From Halobacteriovorax marinus SJ (lineage in GTDB: Bacteria > Bdellovibrionota > Bacteriovoracia > Bacteriovoracales > Bacteriovoracaceae), in the NCBI RefSeq assembly GCF_000210915.2, contig NC_016620.1, positions 1,798,001 to 1,862,000 of the forward strand: a DNA stretch of 64,000 nucleotides, given 5' to 3'. A program made the translations under genes and the position numbers. Positions within the stretch are counted from its first letter, which is position 1. Each line of letters starts with the position of its first letter. Of this stretch, positions 44,100 through 51,965 are shown piece by piece. Below the pieces are notes generated by a model. It was not told the DNA's origin. It did no database searches and worked only from the letters and a program-made list of their open reading frames with translations.

Positions 44100-44951
44100 A
44101 TGAAGAGATATACCTCTACATTATTGATTTTACTTATGACATCGCCCGCAGCACTGGCAGCTTCAGTGTCGGCAACGAGTACATCTGTAAAAAAATTAGA
44201 CAACAGTGCCGGATTGTCCCTGGATAATGTGGGAATTTCTCTATCCAATACTTTCGCAACGGATATAAAGACACCAAACGCGGCCAACAAGAGTATGGTT
44301 AATACGACTGCATTAACAATTAGTTATAAATTAGACAGCACTACTAAGCTAACTCTCTCTACTATTTACGATAAAGACCTAGAGAATGACCGTGAAGGCT
44401 TAATTAGAGATCCAAAAATTGGACTCTCAAAGAGCTTTGGAAAGTTAAATAAGTATCTCTCAGCAGCTGCTTCAACATCTGCAAAGATTCCACTAAGTAA
44501 ATCGTCAAGAATTACTACGAGCTTACAGACTGGACTTAGTTTAGCGGGCTCTCTTACATATGATGCCTCTGAGCACATTCTTAGAGACCTATCGATTACT
44601 TATGCACCAGCTGCAATTGTAAATTTTCACAAGTATAGAGTGACAACAGCGGGTAGTTCAAATACTCAGTACACACTCTCAAATACACTTGCACTTAACT
44701 ATGGATTGACTGACATCGTCTCTCTGTCGGCAAGTGGAACATATTATAGAAACTTTGATTATACAGGTCACACAAAAGACTTCTTTGGAATTGAGCAAAC
44801 AGCATCGTTTGTTCTACCACAGAACTTCTCACTAAGTGTAGGACACGCTACTGGTGGATCGGCACTCGCCGTAAACGGTAGAGAATCAAACGTTAGTTTA
44901 TTTGACAGAAATTTATCATCATATTTTTTAAATATTGGCTTTAGCTACTAA
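44100..44951 (+). CDS. Outer-membrane barrel protein in the sigma-54 operon
   Basis: 283 residues from ATG 44100, selected over the in-frame GTG at 44094 because the ribosome site AAAGGAAG covers that GTG. The signal peptide ends near ALAAS. A Ser/Thr-rich segment with TSTSVKKL follows, then from about residue 35 alternating beta strands rich in Ser, Thr and Leu, ending FLNIGFSY. This resembles the barrel at 15033 in start and size. It may be a porin-like or anchoring partner of the large protease encoded 18 bases downstream. Confidence 0.65.
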   Translation: MKRYTSTLLILLMTSPAALAASVSATSTSVKKLDNSAGLSLDNVGISLSNTFATDIKTPNAANKSMVNTTALTISYKLDSTTKLTLSTIYDKDLENDREGLIRDPKIGLSKSFGKLNKYLSAAASTSAKIPLSKSSRITTSLQTGLSLAGSLTYDASEHILRDLSITYAPAAIVNFHKYRVTTAGSSNTQYTLSNTLALNYGLTDIVSLSASGTYYRNFDYTGHTKDFFGIEQTASFVLPQNFSLSVGHATGGSALAVNGRESNVSLFDRNLSSYFLNIGFSY

Positions 44952-44969
44952 GAAGATCTAGGAGAAAAC

Positions 44970-47900
44970 ATGAAGAACAAAAACTATCTATTAACTTCTC
45001 TCATCCTTGCTGGACTTGTTGCAAGTTGTGCAAAGGAAAGAGAATTAGATACTGTTTACAAGGCGCCAGAAATCATGAGCAAGTCTGCCATCAATACAGA
45101 TGCAGAATTCCTCTATGTACCAACATCTCAGGGAGTTCCTAGATTTACTAAGGCAATGGCCCCATTCGTTCAAGGTAACGAGAAGATCATCAAGTTTAAA
45201 CTTGAAGAGGAAGGGATTGTTGCTTATGAAATGGAAAAGAATGAATCATTCGCCGACAATACTCTAAACAATAGACCTATTCTTACTATACCTGTTACGT
45301 ATAAGTCTTATCGTTGTGCTGAAAATGCTGACAAAGAATGTACGAATAGAGAAGAAGAAAACACTGAACTAGAGTGGTTTCAAAAAGACCAAATCATTCC
45401 TGACTTTGAGAAAGTAAAAGTTCTTGAAGCTGATAGTGTTGGTCTTCCAGAAAATAACGATACTTGTTTCTCTCTCCAAGGAACAAAGCTCGTAGATTAC
45501 GAAGTAACAAATACAGATCTTCATTTTGAAATTGAGAAAACATATAAGTTCTCAAATACACCATCATGTATCAACGAATTATGGTATAGCTCAGGAAGTG
45601 AGTACGATAAGTTTCTTGAAGGCCTAGACGATAACGGAGCATTTAACACGAGAGTGTTCTTCTCATTTGCTAAGCTTGATACAATTGCTTCTAAGAACTA
45701 TAAGTCAATTGACTATCCTGTTGAAGAGCACAGCACTTTTGGTTTCTTTAAAACTAAAGAAAGAAAGAAGAATGCTTTTGGACAAACAGAGAGATTCTAC
45801 AAATTAAATAGATGGAATCCAAAGAAGCAAGTTGTTGACTACTACTTAAGTAACGAGTTCAAGAAGAAAGAAAACAAGTATCTAAAAGATGCAACAATCT
45901 ATGCGTTCGATAGAATGAATAGAATTCTTGAAGATAATAAAGTTAATCTTAGACTTAAACTACATATGCCTGCAGACAAAAGTCCAGGTAATCTAAGAAA
46001 TACAATGGTTGTTCTTATTGAAGACATCGCCTCTACTCTACTTGGGTACGGTCCAACAGTTGCCAACCCTAGAACAGGTGAGATTGTAAAAGGTCACGTA
46101 AATATGTACAAGGGCTCACTTGAGTCAATTGCTCCAAGTGCCTACGACTCGATTGTATTCCTAGAGAAACAATTAAAGAAAGAAGCTATGAATAACGCTG
46201 CGATTGCACAGTCTTTAGTAGCACCGACAAAAAAAGCGACTGCAAATAAAATGCTTCAGAAGTTTGCAAAGAATAAACTTTCTCCAGAGAAACTTTCTCC
46301 AGAGAAACTTGCTGAGACTATTAAGTTAGTTCTAAGCAGTGGAGCAAAAGAAGATGCACACGGACATGATCACGGTCACAACCATGGACACGTTCAAGGA
46401 ATCTCTCACTCAAACGTATCTGCAGCTGCAGCTGGTTTGAAAGATTTCAAAGCATCAATTGATAAGAGATTAAGCGCTGACTACCAAGCACTTGTACTAG
46501 GTAAAATTAATGGTGAATTAAATGAGTTCACTAGAGAGATGAAGAATAATCTCGAAATAAAAGAACTTCTTCACAAGAACAGTGTTTATACAACTGATAT
46601 GGTTAACTTCCAGGCGCTAGGAAAGATTTCAGTTGATGAGATCAACACTGTTGCTGGAATTAGAGACCAAAGAGGAAACCTAAAGGACTGGATTCAATTA
46701 GAAGAATCTCAACAGAGAAAACTTATTAAGATTCTAGCACGTCATGCTTATATCCCAACTCTTGTTCACGAAATTGGACATAACTTAGGATTAAGACATA
46801 ACTTTAGAGGTTCTCTAGATGCAGCAAACTTCTATAATGAAGAAGAGAGAGCGAAGCTTGGAATTACTAGTGGTTCAGTATTCTCTTCAATTATGGATTA
46901 CTCTTACTCAAGCTTAAATGAGCTATCAACTTTTGGTAAGTATGATATTGCTGCTCTTAAATTTGGTTACAATAGAGAAGTTGAAGTACTAGACAAGCCA
47001 GGTGGAAAAGTTAGAAATATCTCTCTTGAAAGACAAGGTGTTGATGGGCAATCAACTGTTGAGATCAGTGTAAATAGTGTTGAGAACAGAGTTCAATATA
47101 AGTTCTGTACTGATGAAGACGTTAATATGTACGCTGACTGTAATAGATTTGACGAAGGTTCAAATGAACTTGAAATGACAAAGCACTACGCTGCTAAGTA
47201 CAAAGAGTACTACCAATGGCGTAACATGAAGAATAGATCTAAGAACTTCAATGATAGAATTGGAACTTGGAGATATTACTTAGGTACATACTATACTCTA
47301 CTTGATTTAAGACAAGCTCATGAGACATGGCAATTCTACAAGAGTTACCTTGCAGGATTTAATCTTGATCATTTAATGACTAATAAGTGTGGTCCACAAG
47401 ACCAGATTGATCCAGCATTTTGTAATACAATCTCAGAAGTTGTAGATGCTAATGATGTTGCAACAACAACACTCATTGAAATTCTAAAGACTCCTGATTT
47501 AACTTGTGACCTTAACTACTTCTTAGTTGATAATACAACAGAAGAGAGTGTATTCTCACACAGAGTGGCCACTAAATTATCAGAAGCAACACAATATAAG
47601 TCATACCCACTTGCCAATGGTAAAGGTGAATATAGAGCAACAAGTTGTTTTGATAGAAATGCTTTTGGAGACATCGTTAATAATAGAGAATCTATTATGG
47701 AAGTGGTTGAAGCATGTAATGCTCAACTAGGTGAAGAAGTTTGTTCAGATGACAAATTAGGTTTACGTGTTGCTATTGTTGGACAGGTTGGAAAACTTCA
47801 CAACGATGTTGATGCCGCTGATAGAGACGGTGAAAGACTTGAAACTGATGATATCGAAATTAGAGGAAACTGGATGGACAAAGTATTGGCCATGGAAATT

Positions 47901-49001
47901 CTAACTAATAGAGATAGATTAACATCTGCGGGAGAAAGTATTCACGCATCTTTTACAGATATGCCTAAGTACAAAGATGAAATTAAGAATATCATCGATC
48001 ACTTAGCACTTAATAAAACACTTAAAGACCCGTTAATGGCAGAAGATGAAAATGGTGTTAAGTATCATATGCCATTTGATACTGACTTACACGCAAAGAC
48101 AAAAGTGCCAACTATTAAGAGGTTCTTACAGCAATTTATCCCGTTCCCTGACTCAAAGGAATTCGATATTGCTCCAGTGCTTCTAAAGACTGCTGCTATT
48201 AACTCTTACGAAAGTGAGCACGATGCAGAGACGATTAGCCAATATGTTGCTAGATCAGAGTTCTTTGACTCGATTGTTGTAAGAAGAAATAATATTGCTT
48301 CATCAAGCATTGGATTTGGACCTGCAGTTGTAATGACAGCAAATGTACACAACTTCCAATACGGAGCAACAGCGAGAAATAAATTAGCACAAGAGAGTAT
48401 TGCGAGAATCAATGGTCTTACTACAGCTAGAAAAGATCAGATTGAAGCGGTTATGAGAGACCTCTCTAAACCAGTAGCAACAGAAGAGACTCCAGCAGCT
48501 GAAGAAGTACCAGCGGCTGAAGCTCAAGAAGTAGCAACTGCCGAAGAAGGACAGGAAGAGACTACAGAAGAAGAAGTAGCCGAAGAAGTTGTAAGTGAAA
48601 AAGCTGCTGAAGAAGCTGCTCAGGAAATCATCGAGATTTCGGCAGAAGTTAGAAATAATGTAGCTGCTATCGCTGCAATTAAGAGACACATGGCAATTTT
48701 CAACAAGCCAATTAACGAGTTTGTTGCCATCATATCTGCAAATGACGGAACTCCTCAAGGTCAAGCTGACACACAGGCCAAGGTTGCAGCGTTTAGAGAA
48801 AGAGTTGGAGCAGAGACTTTCAATACTGTTAACCAAGTCTTGGCAATGTTTAACCAGTACGCATCTTTAGATGTTAGATACGCTCAACTTGCAACAGTTG
48901 ATCTCTATGACCTAGACTTCGTTCTTTCAAGTGAAGAGCAGAGAAAAGAGATTTTAGAGAAAGAAGTTGATCTAATCTGGAGTCTACCAATCGTAGAATA
49001 G
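44970..49001 (+). CDS. Giant metzincin-type zinc metalloprotease lipoprotein
   Basis: 1343 residues. Lipobox LVASC with Cys20. The zinc site HEIGHNLGLRH (His600, Glu601, His604, His610) is the full HExxHxxGxxH metzincin motif, and SIMDYSYSS with Met642 is the expected Met-turn. The flanking HNFRGS and the TFGKYDIAALKFGY block resemble the large DUF5117/DUF4953 zinc-protease group. Other features are a histidine-rich stretch near 462-482 (HGHDHGHNHGH), a duplicated SPEKL motif (near 437-446), and a Glu/Ala-rich low-complexity region near 1170-1225. It is likely held on the outer membrane, or in the periplasm, as an endopeptidase. Expressed with the barrel gene from a sigma-54 promoter. Confidence 0.8.
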   Translation: MKNKNYLLTSLILAGLVASCAKERELDTVYKAPEIMSKSAINTDAEFLYVPTSQGVPRFTKAMAPFVQGNEKIIKFKLEEEGIVAYEMEKNESFADNTLNNRPILTIPVTYKSYRCAENADKECTNREEENTELEWFQKDQIIPDFEKVKVLEADSVGLPENNDTCFSLQGTKLVDYEVTNTDLHFEIEKTYKFSNTPSCINELWYSSGSEYDKFLEGLDDNGAFNTRVFFSFAKLDTIASKNYKSIDYPVEEHSTFGFFKTKERKKNAFGQTERFYKLNRWNPKKQVVDYYLSNEFKKKENKYLKDATIYAFDRMNRILEDNKVNLRLKLHMPADKSPGNLRNTMVVLIEDIASTLLGYGPTVANPRTGEIVKGHVNMYKGSLESIAPSAYDSIVFLEKQLKKEAMNNAAIAQSLVAPTKKATANKMLQKFAKNKLSPEKLSPEKLAETIKLVLSSGAKEDAHGHDHGHNHGHVQGISHSNVSAAAAGLKDFKASIDKRLSADYQALVLGKINGELNEFTREMKNNLEIKELLHKNSVYTTDMVNFQALGKISVDEINTVAGIRDQRGNLKDWIQLEESQQRKLIKILARHAYIPTLVHEIGHNLGLRHNFRGSLDAANFYNEEERAKLGITSGSVFSSIMDYSYSSLNELSTFGKYDIAALKFGYNREVEVLDKPGGKVRNISLERQGVDGQSTVEISVNSVENRVQYKFCTDEDVNMYADCNRFDEGSNELEMTKHYAAKYKEYYQWRNMKNRSKNFNDRIGTWRYYLGTYYTLLDLRQAHETWQFYKSYLAGFNLDHLMTNKCGPQDQIDPAFCNTISEVVDANDVATTTLIEILKTPDLTCDLNYFLVDNTTEESVFSHRVATKLSEATQYKSYPLANGKGEYRATSCFDRNAFGDIVNNRESIMEVVEACNAQLGEEVCSDDKLGLRVAIVGQVGKLHNDVDAADRDGERLETDDIEIRGNWMDKVLAMEILTNRDRLTSAGESIHASFTDMPKYKDEIKNIIDHLALNKTLKDPLMAEDENGVKYHMPFDTDLHAKTKVPTIKRFLQQFIPFPDSKEFDIAPVLLKTAAINSYESEHDAETISQYVARSEFFDSIVVRRNNIASSSIGFGPAVVMTANVHNFQYGATARNKLAQESIARINGLTTARKDQIEAVMRDLSKPVATEETPAAEEVPAAEAQEVATAEEGQEETTEEEVAEEVVSEKAAEEAAQEIIEISAEVRNNVAAIAAIKRHMAIFNKPINEFVAIISANDGTPQGQADTQAKVAAFRERVGAETFNTVNQVLAMFNQYASLDVRYAQLATVDLYDLDFVLSSEEQRKEILEKEVDLIWSLPIVE

Positions 49002-49013
49002 TAAAAAATAAGA

Positions 49014-49046
49014 GAGCACTTAGGTCTAACCTAAGTGCTCATTTTT
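49014..49046 (+). terminator. Rho-independent terminator of the sigma-54 operon
   Basis: Perfect 11-bp stem GAGCACTTAGG/CCTAAGTGCTC with a 5-base loop and ATTTTT. It starts 13 bases after the protease stop codon. Confidence 0.9.
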
Positions 49047-49239
49047 ATGTAAAGCGCCCAATATATCTTACAGAAATCCACCAGCAAAACATTCCCTAAA
49101 TAAAAAGAAAAGAGCACCTAAATCCCTGAAACTAATGAACTTAGACTTTTATTCATAATTCTTCTAACAAGTAGTGTTAATATGTCTCATCTTAAGCCGT
49201 AGAGGTTCTAAGAATAAGTACCCCATCGCTGGAGTAGAT

Positions 49240-49614
49240 ATGAAGAACGAATACTATGATGAGACATTTTTGGAAACACAGAAGAATACTCTTCTACAAA
49301 TGAAGATGAATATTCTAAACCATATGAAGACTCATGCAATTGATGAAATTGCGCCAGATAGAGATCAAATCGTAGAAGACGTCGATCAGTCTCAAATTCT
49401 TATGGCACAGTCACTTAGTATGGGATTAAGAGATAGAGAGCTTTCAAGACTTAGGCAAATTGAAGAGGCCTTAGCAAAATTTGAAGATGGTAGCTATGGA
49501 CTCTGTGAAGAGACTGGTGAGCCAATTGGAAAGAAGAGACTGGAGAAGATCCCTTGGGTAAAACTCTCCATTGATGCTCAAGAAGAGATTGAAAGAACTC
49601 TTAGGGCAGCCTAG
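49240..49614 (+). CDS. DksA/TraR-family protein lacking most zinc ligands
   Basis: 124 residues from ATG 49240 (GGAG five bases upstream); an upstream in-frame ATG at 49174 lacks a site. The DksA layout is clear: an N-terminal coiled coil with an acidic tip (EDVDQSQ), then LEEALAKFEDGSYGLCEETGEPIGKKRLE-like globular part (the actual spelling is IEEALAKFEDGSYG, then CEETGEPIG). Of the four zinc positions only Cys89 remains; Thr92, Ser110 and Ala113 replace the rest. Cysteine-less DksA paralogues such as DksA2 are known to work without zinc. It may bind the RNA polymerase secondary channel and mediate ppGpp-type control. Confidence 0.82.
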   Translation: MKNEYYDETFLETQKNTLLQMKMNILNHMKTHAIDEIAPDRDQIVEDVDQSQILMAQSLSMGLRDRELSRLRQIEEALAKFEDGSYGLCEETGEPIGKKRLEKIPWVKLSIDAQEEIERTLRAA

Positions 49615-49641
49615 CTGCTTTTAACACTTATATTTACGCAT

Positions 49642-49675
49642 AAAAAAAGCCCCTTTTATAAGGGGCTTTTTCTTT
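49642..49675. terminator. Bidirectional terminator between converging genes
   Basis: Stem AAAAAGCCCCTT/AAGGGGCTTTTT flanked by A and T runs on both sides. It can stop both the DksA-like gene and the ferredoxin gene. Confidence 0.9.
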
Positions 49676-49696
49676 ATTTAAATGATCTTAATCAAA

Positions 49697-50533
49697 TTAA
49701 GCTTTAGTGAACTTGATAACTTCAACTGGACAGGCCTCAGCAGCTTCCTCAACCAGAACACCATTATCAAGAGGAGCTCCAGGACGGATGATACAGCTAT
49801 CATCAGTAACTTCGAAAACCTCTGGGTAAATCGCTTCACAAGCATCACATACAATACAACCTGGCTCAATCCAAACTTTGCTAACGGCAAAGTTCTCAAC
49901 AGGAGCAGCATCGGCTGCTGAACCAGCGAATGCACCAGCAAACTCAGGGTTAGAAGCAATCTTAAGTGCTTTATTTGAAGCTGGAAGAGGTTCAGCAATA
50001 AAGCTTCTCTTCGGTGTATGATAAAGTGGCTTAGCATAGTTAAGAGCATTATCTTCGTTGAACTTCTCTACGTCACCTGTAGCGGCATCGTATAGAGACT
50101 TAAATCTCTTTGCCTTGAACATAAAATGGTGAACAAGTGCATCTTTACTGGCCGTAAGCTCAACCTCAACAGAAGCAGCATCGTTATTACAAGCTCCTAG
50201 AAGCTCTTCTAAGTTCTTTCCAAAATCGAGGTCTCTAGCAAATGTAGAACTTGCAGCATCGAATGTTCTCGTAACATCAACCTGAGTTGGATTACTGAAT
50301 GGGTTATAAAGTCTTAAACGAATAGAATCAAATTTAGCAGGCTCTCTAGAGCTATTCCACTTAAGTGAAAAAGCAAATCCATTAGAATCTTTAGCAGTTT
50401 TTAAAATAGTAAACTTAGGTCTCGCAAATAAGAAATGAAATGCTCCAGATAATAAACTAAAGACACCCACTGTAATTACTAGACCAACACCAGCTAAAAG
50501 CGCAACTCCCATTGCAATGAAGGTTGTATTCAC
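49697..50533 (-). CDS. Membrane-anchored protein with C-terminal ferredoxin domain
   Basis: 278 residues. An N-terminal membrane helix (GVALLAGVGLVITVGVFSLL) is followed by about 150 residues of beta-rich sequence (FAFSLKWNSSREPAKFDSIRLRLYNP) of unknown type. The C-terminal 60 residues are a single-cluster ferredoxin: PGCIVCDACEAIYPEVFEV and ACPVEVIKF provide Cx2Cx2C...CP for one [4Fe-4S] cluster (or 3Fe-4S). If the helix orients N-out, the ferredoxin faces the cytoplasm. It may pass electrons to a membrane partner. Start is GTG 50533, six bases after GGGAG. Confidence 0.75.
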   Translation of the reverse strand: MNTTFIAMGVALLAGVGLVITVGVFSLLSGAFHFLFARPKFTILKTAKDSNGFAFSLKWNSSREPAKFDSIRLRLYNPFSNPTQVDVTRTFDAASSTFARDLDFGKNLEELLGACNNDAASVEVELTASKDALVHHFMFKAKRFKSLYDAATGDVEKFNEDNALNYAKPLYHTPKRSFIAEPLPASNKALKIASNPEFAGAFAGSAADAAPVENFAVSKVWIEPGCIVCDACEAIYPEVFEVTDDSCIIRPGAPLDNGVLVEEAAEACPVEVIKFTKA

Positions 50534-50659
50534 CTAACACTCCCTGTATTAAGAAATTGAGATATCTGATATCCCAAAGTTGTATTTTAATTTCTAATTA
50601 TTATAACTCTAATATAAACATTTTGAAGGACTTAGCCAACCTGTTTTAAGTGGCTTAAG

Positions 50660-51604
50660 CTAGTTTTTTTCTAGCGGTGTTATACCAAGTCCAACTTTTG
50701 TTCTCAATAAATTGTCTTCAACCATCCCTAGACCAAGTAATTCGCCTTCAAATAAGCACCAGTAAAGCCCCTCATCTGCTTCCTTAGGCAGGGGAAGGCC
50801 GTTAAAGAACTTATGCCCTTCGTCACTTGATAGCTCGATAGGTGAAAACTCTAGGCAGCGATCAACCCTCTGAGCGTATTTTGAAAGCTCATATTCCTCA
50901 CCTCTTGTAGGCCAATTTTCTTGAGTAATAGAGTTCGATATATGAGCAGGCCCAATGGACTCTCTAACTAAAGACTTGAGAGCACCGTGAGTTCCTAGCT
51001 TCTTAGCGATATCCTCAAATAAAACTCTTATATAAGTTCCAGAACTGGCCGTGACTCGAATTGTGAGCGAAAGTTCATCAAGCTTAACTAGCTCAAGCGA
51101 GTGAATAAATCGCTGGACTGGAGGCTTCTCAATAATAACACCCTCTCTGGCCCACTCATAAAGGGCCTTTCCCTTATGTTTGGTCGCGGAGAATGCAGGA
51201 GGACTTTGTAAGTAATCGCCCTTAAGGTCATCTAGAATACGAGCAAGGTCATCTTCAGCAAATGGACTAACCTCAGAGTGTTTCAGCTCACTCTCCTCTA
51301 CTGTTAAATCTCCAGTAGGGCTCTCCACACCTAGTATACCTGTAGCAAGATAGGTTTTAGGGTATTGATCGTGAATATAATCATTGAACCTAGGAGCATT
51401 TCCTATGGCCACAAGAAGAACCCCTTCAGCAAAGGGGTCTAATGTACCAAAGTGGCCAATTTTTCCAAAGCCCTTTGGAAGATGATACTTGAAGTGCCTA
51501 ATGACATCAGTAGATGTCATCCCTTCTGGTTTATAGACATTAAAAACTAAAGGGCCAAAACCTGGCCCTCCATTCTTAGACTTTCTCTGTGAGCGTGAAC
51601 TCAT
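50660..51604 (-). CDS. truB: tRNA pseudouridine55 synthase
   Basis: 314 residues. The catalytic Asp56 sits in GHFGTLDPFAEGVLL, with the N-terminal NVYKPEGMTS and the KGKALYEWAREG segment typical of TruB. It converts U55 in the T-loop of tRNAs. It is the last gene of the rimP-nusA-infB-rbfA-truB operon, and its ATG overlaps the rbfA stop (ATGA). Confidence 0.95.
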   Translation of the reverse strand: MSSRSQRKSKNGGPGFGPLVFNVYKPEGMTSTDVIRHFKYHLPKGFGKIGHFGTLDPFAEGVLLVAIGNAPRFNDYIHDQYPKTYLATGILGVESPTGDLTVEESELKHSEVSPFAEDDLARILDDLKGDYLQSPPAFSATKHKGKALYEWAREGVIIEKPPVQRFIHSLELVKLDELSLTIRVTASSGTYIRVLFEDIAKKLGTHGALKSLVRESIGPAHISNSITQENWPTRGEEYELSKYAQRVDRCLEFSPIELSSDEGHKFFNGLPLPKEADEGLYWCLFEGELLGLGMVEDNLLRTKVGLGITPLEKN

Positions 51605-51963
51605 GAAATGCCCTTTCCCTTCTTTGCTTCATCATCTAGGAGATCTTCAATTTTCTTTTCTTCATCGTATTGAGAATCATAGACAAAAGTTATCGTAGGA
51701 ACATGTCTCATTTTTAAAAGTTTTGATAAATGAGTTCTAAGCTTTCCAGTAATTGCCAAGATAGCCTTCTTTGAGTCCCCTCTTCTAGAGGCGTCGAAAG
51801 TATCCCAGTAAAGCTTAGAATTAGATAGATCATCTGAGAGTTCAACCCTAGTTATACTAACGAAAGTTAAACTAGGGTCAGAAACAGATGTTCTTATAAA
51901 TGCATTAGCTGCATTGAGTATTTTTTCAGAAAGAATATTCTTCTTACCAGAACTTGCGCCCAA
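51601..51963 (-). CDS. rbfA: Ribosome-binding factor A
   Basis: 120 residues, the family length. KH-like fold with VSITRVELSDDLSNSKLYW, LRTHLSKLLKMRHVPTITFVYD, all family-typical. It acts in 30S maturation near 16S helix 1. It lies between infB (2-base gap) and truB (4-base overlap). Confidence 0.92.
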   Translation of the reverse strand: MGASSGKKNILSEKILNAANAFIRTSVSDPSLTFVSITRVELSDDLSNSKLYWDTFDASRRGDSKKAILAITGKLRTHLSKLLKMRHVPTITFVYDSQYDEEKKIEDLLDDEAKKGKGIS

Positions 51964-51965
51964 GC

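Noticed and set aside
44045-44227. Plus-strand 60-codon frame over the sigma-54 promoter
   Set aside because: It begins inside the promoter, upstream of the inferred transcript start, and overlaps the barrel gene in another frame.
48384-48836. Minus-strand frame of 150 codons opposite the metzincin gene
   Set aside because: Phe/Ser-rich mirror of the Glu/Ala tail; no promoter or ribosome site.
49174-49239. 22-residue N-terminal extension of the DksA-like protein
   Set aside because: The upstream ATG lacks a ribosome site, while ATG 49240 has GGAG at the right distance and matches the family start.
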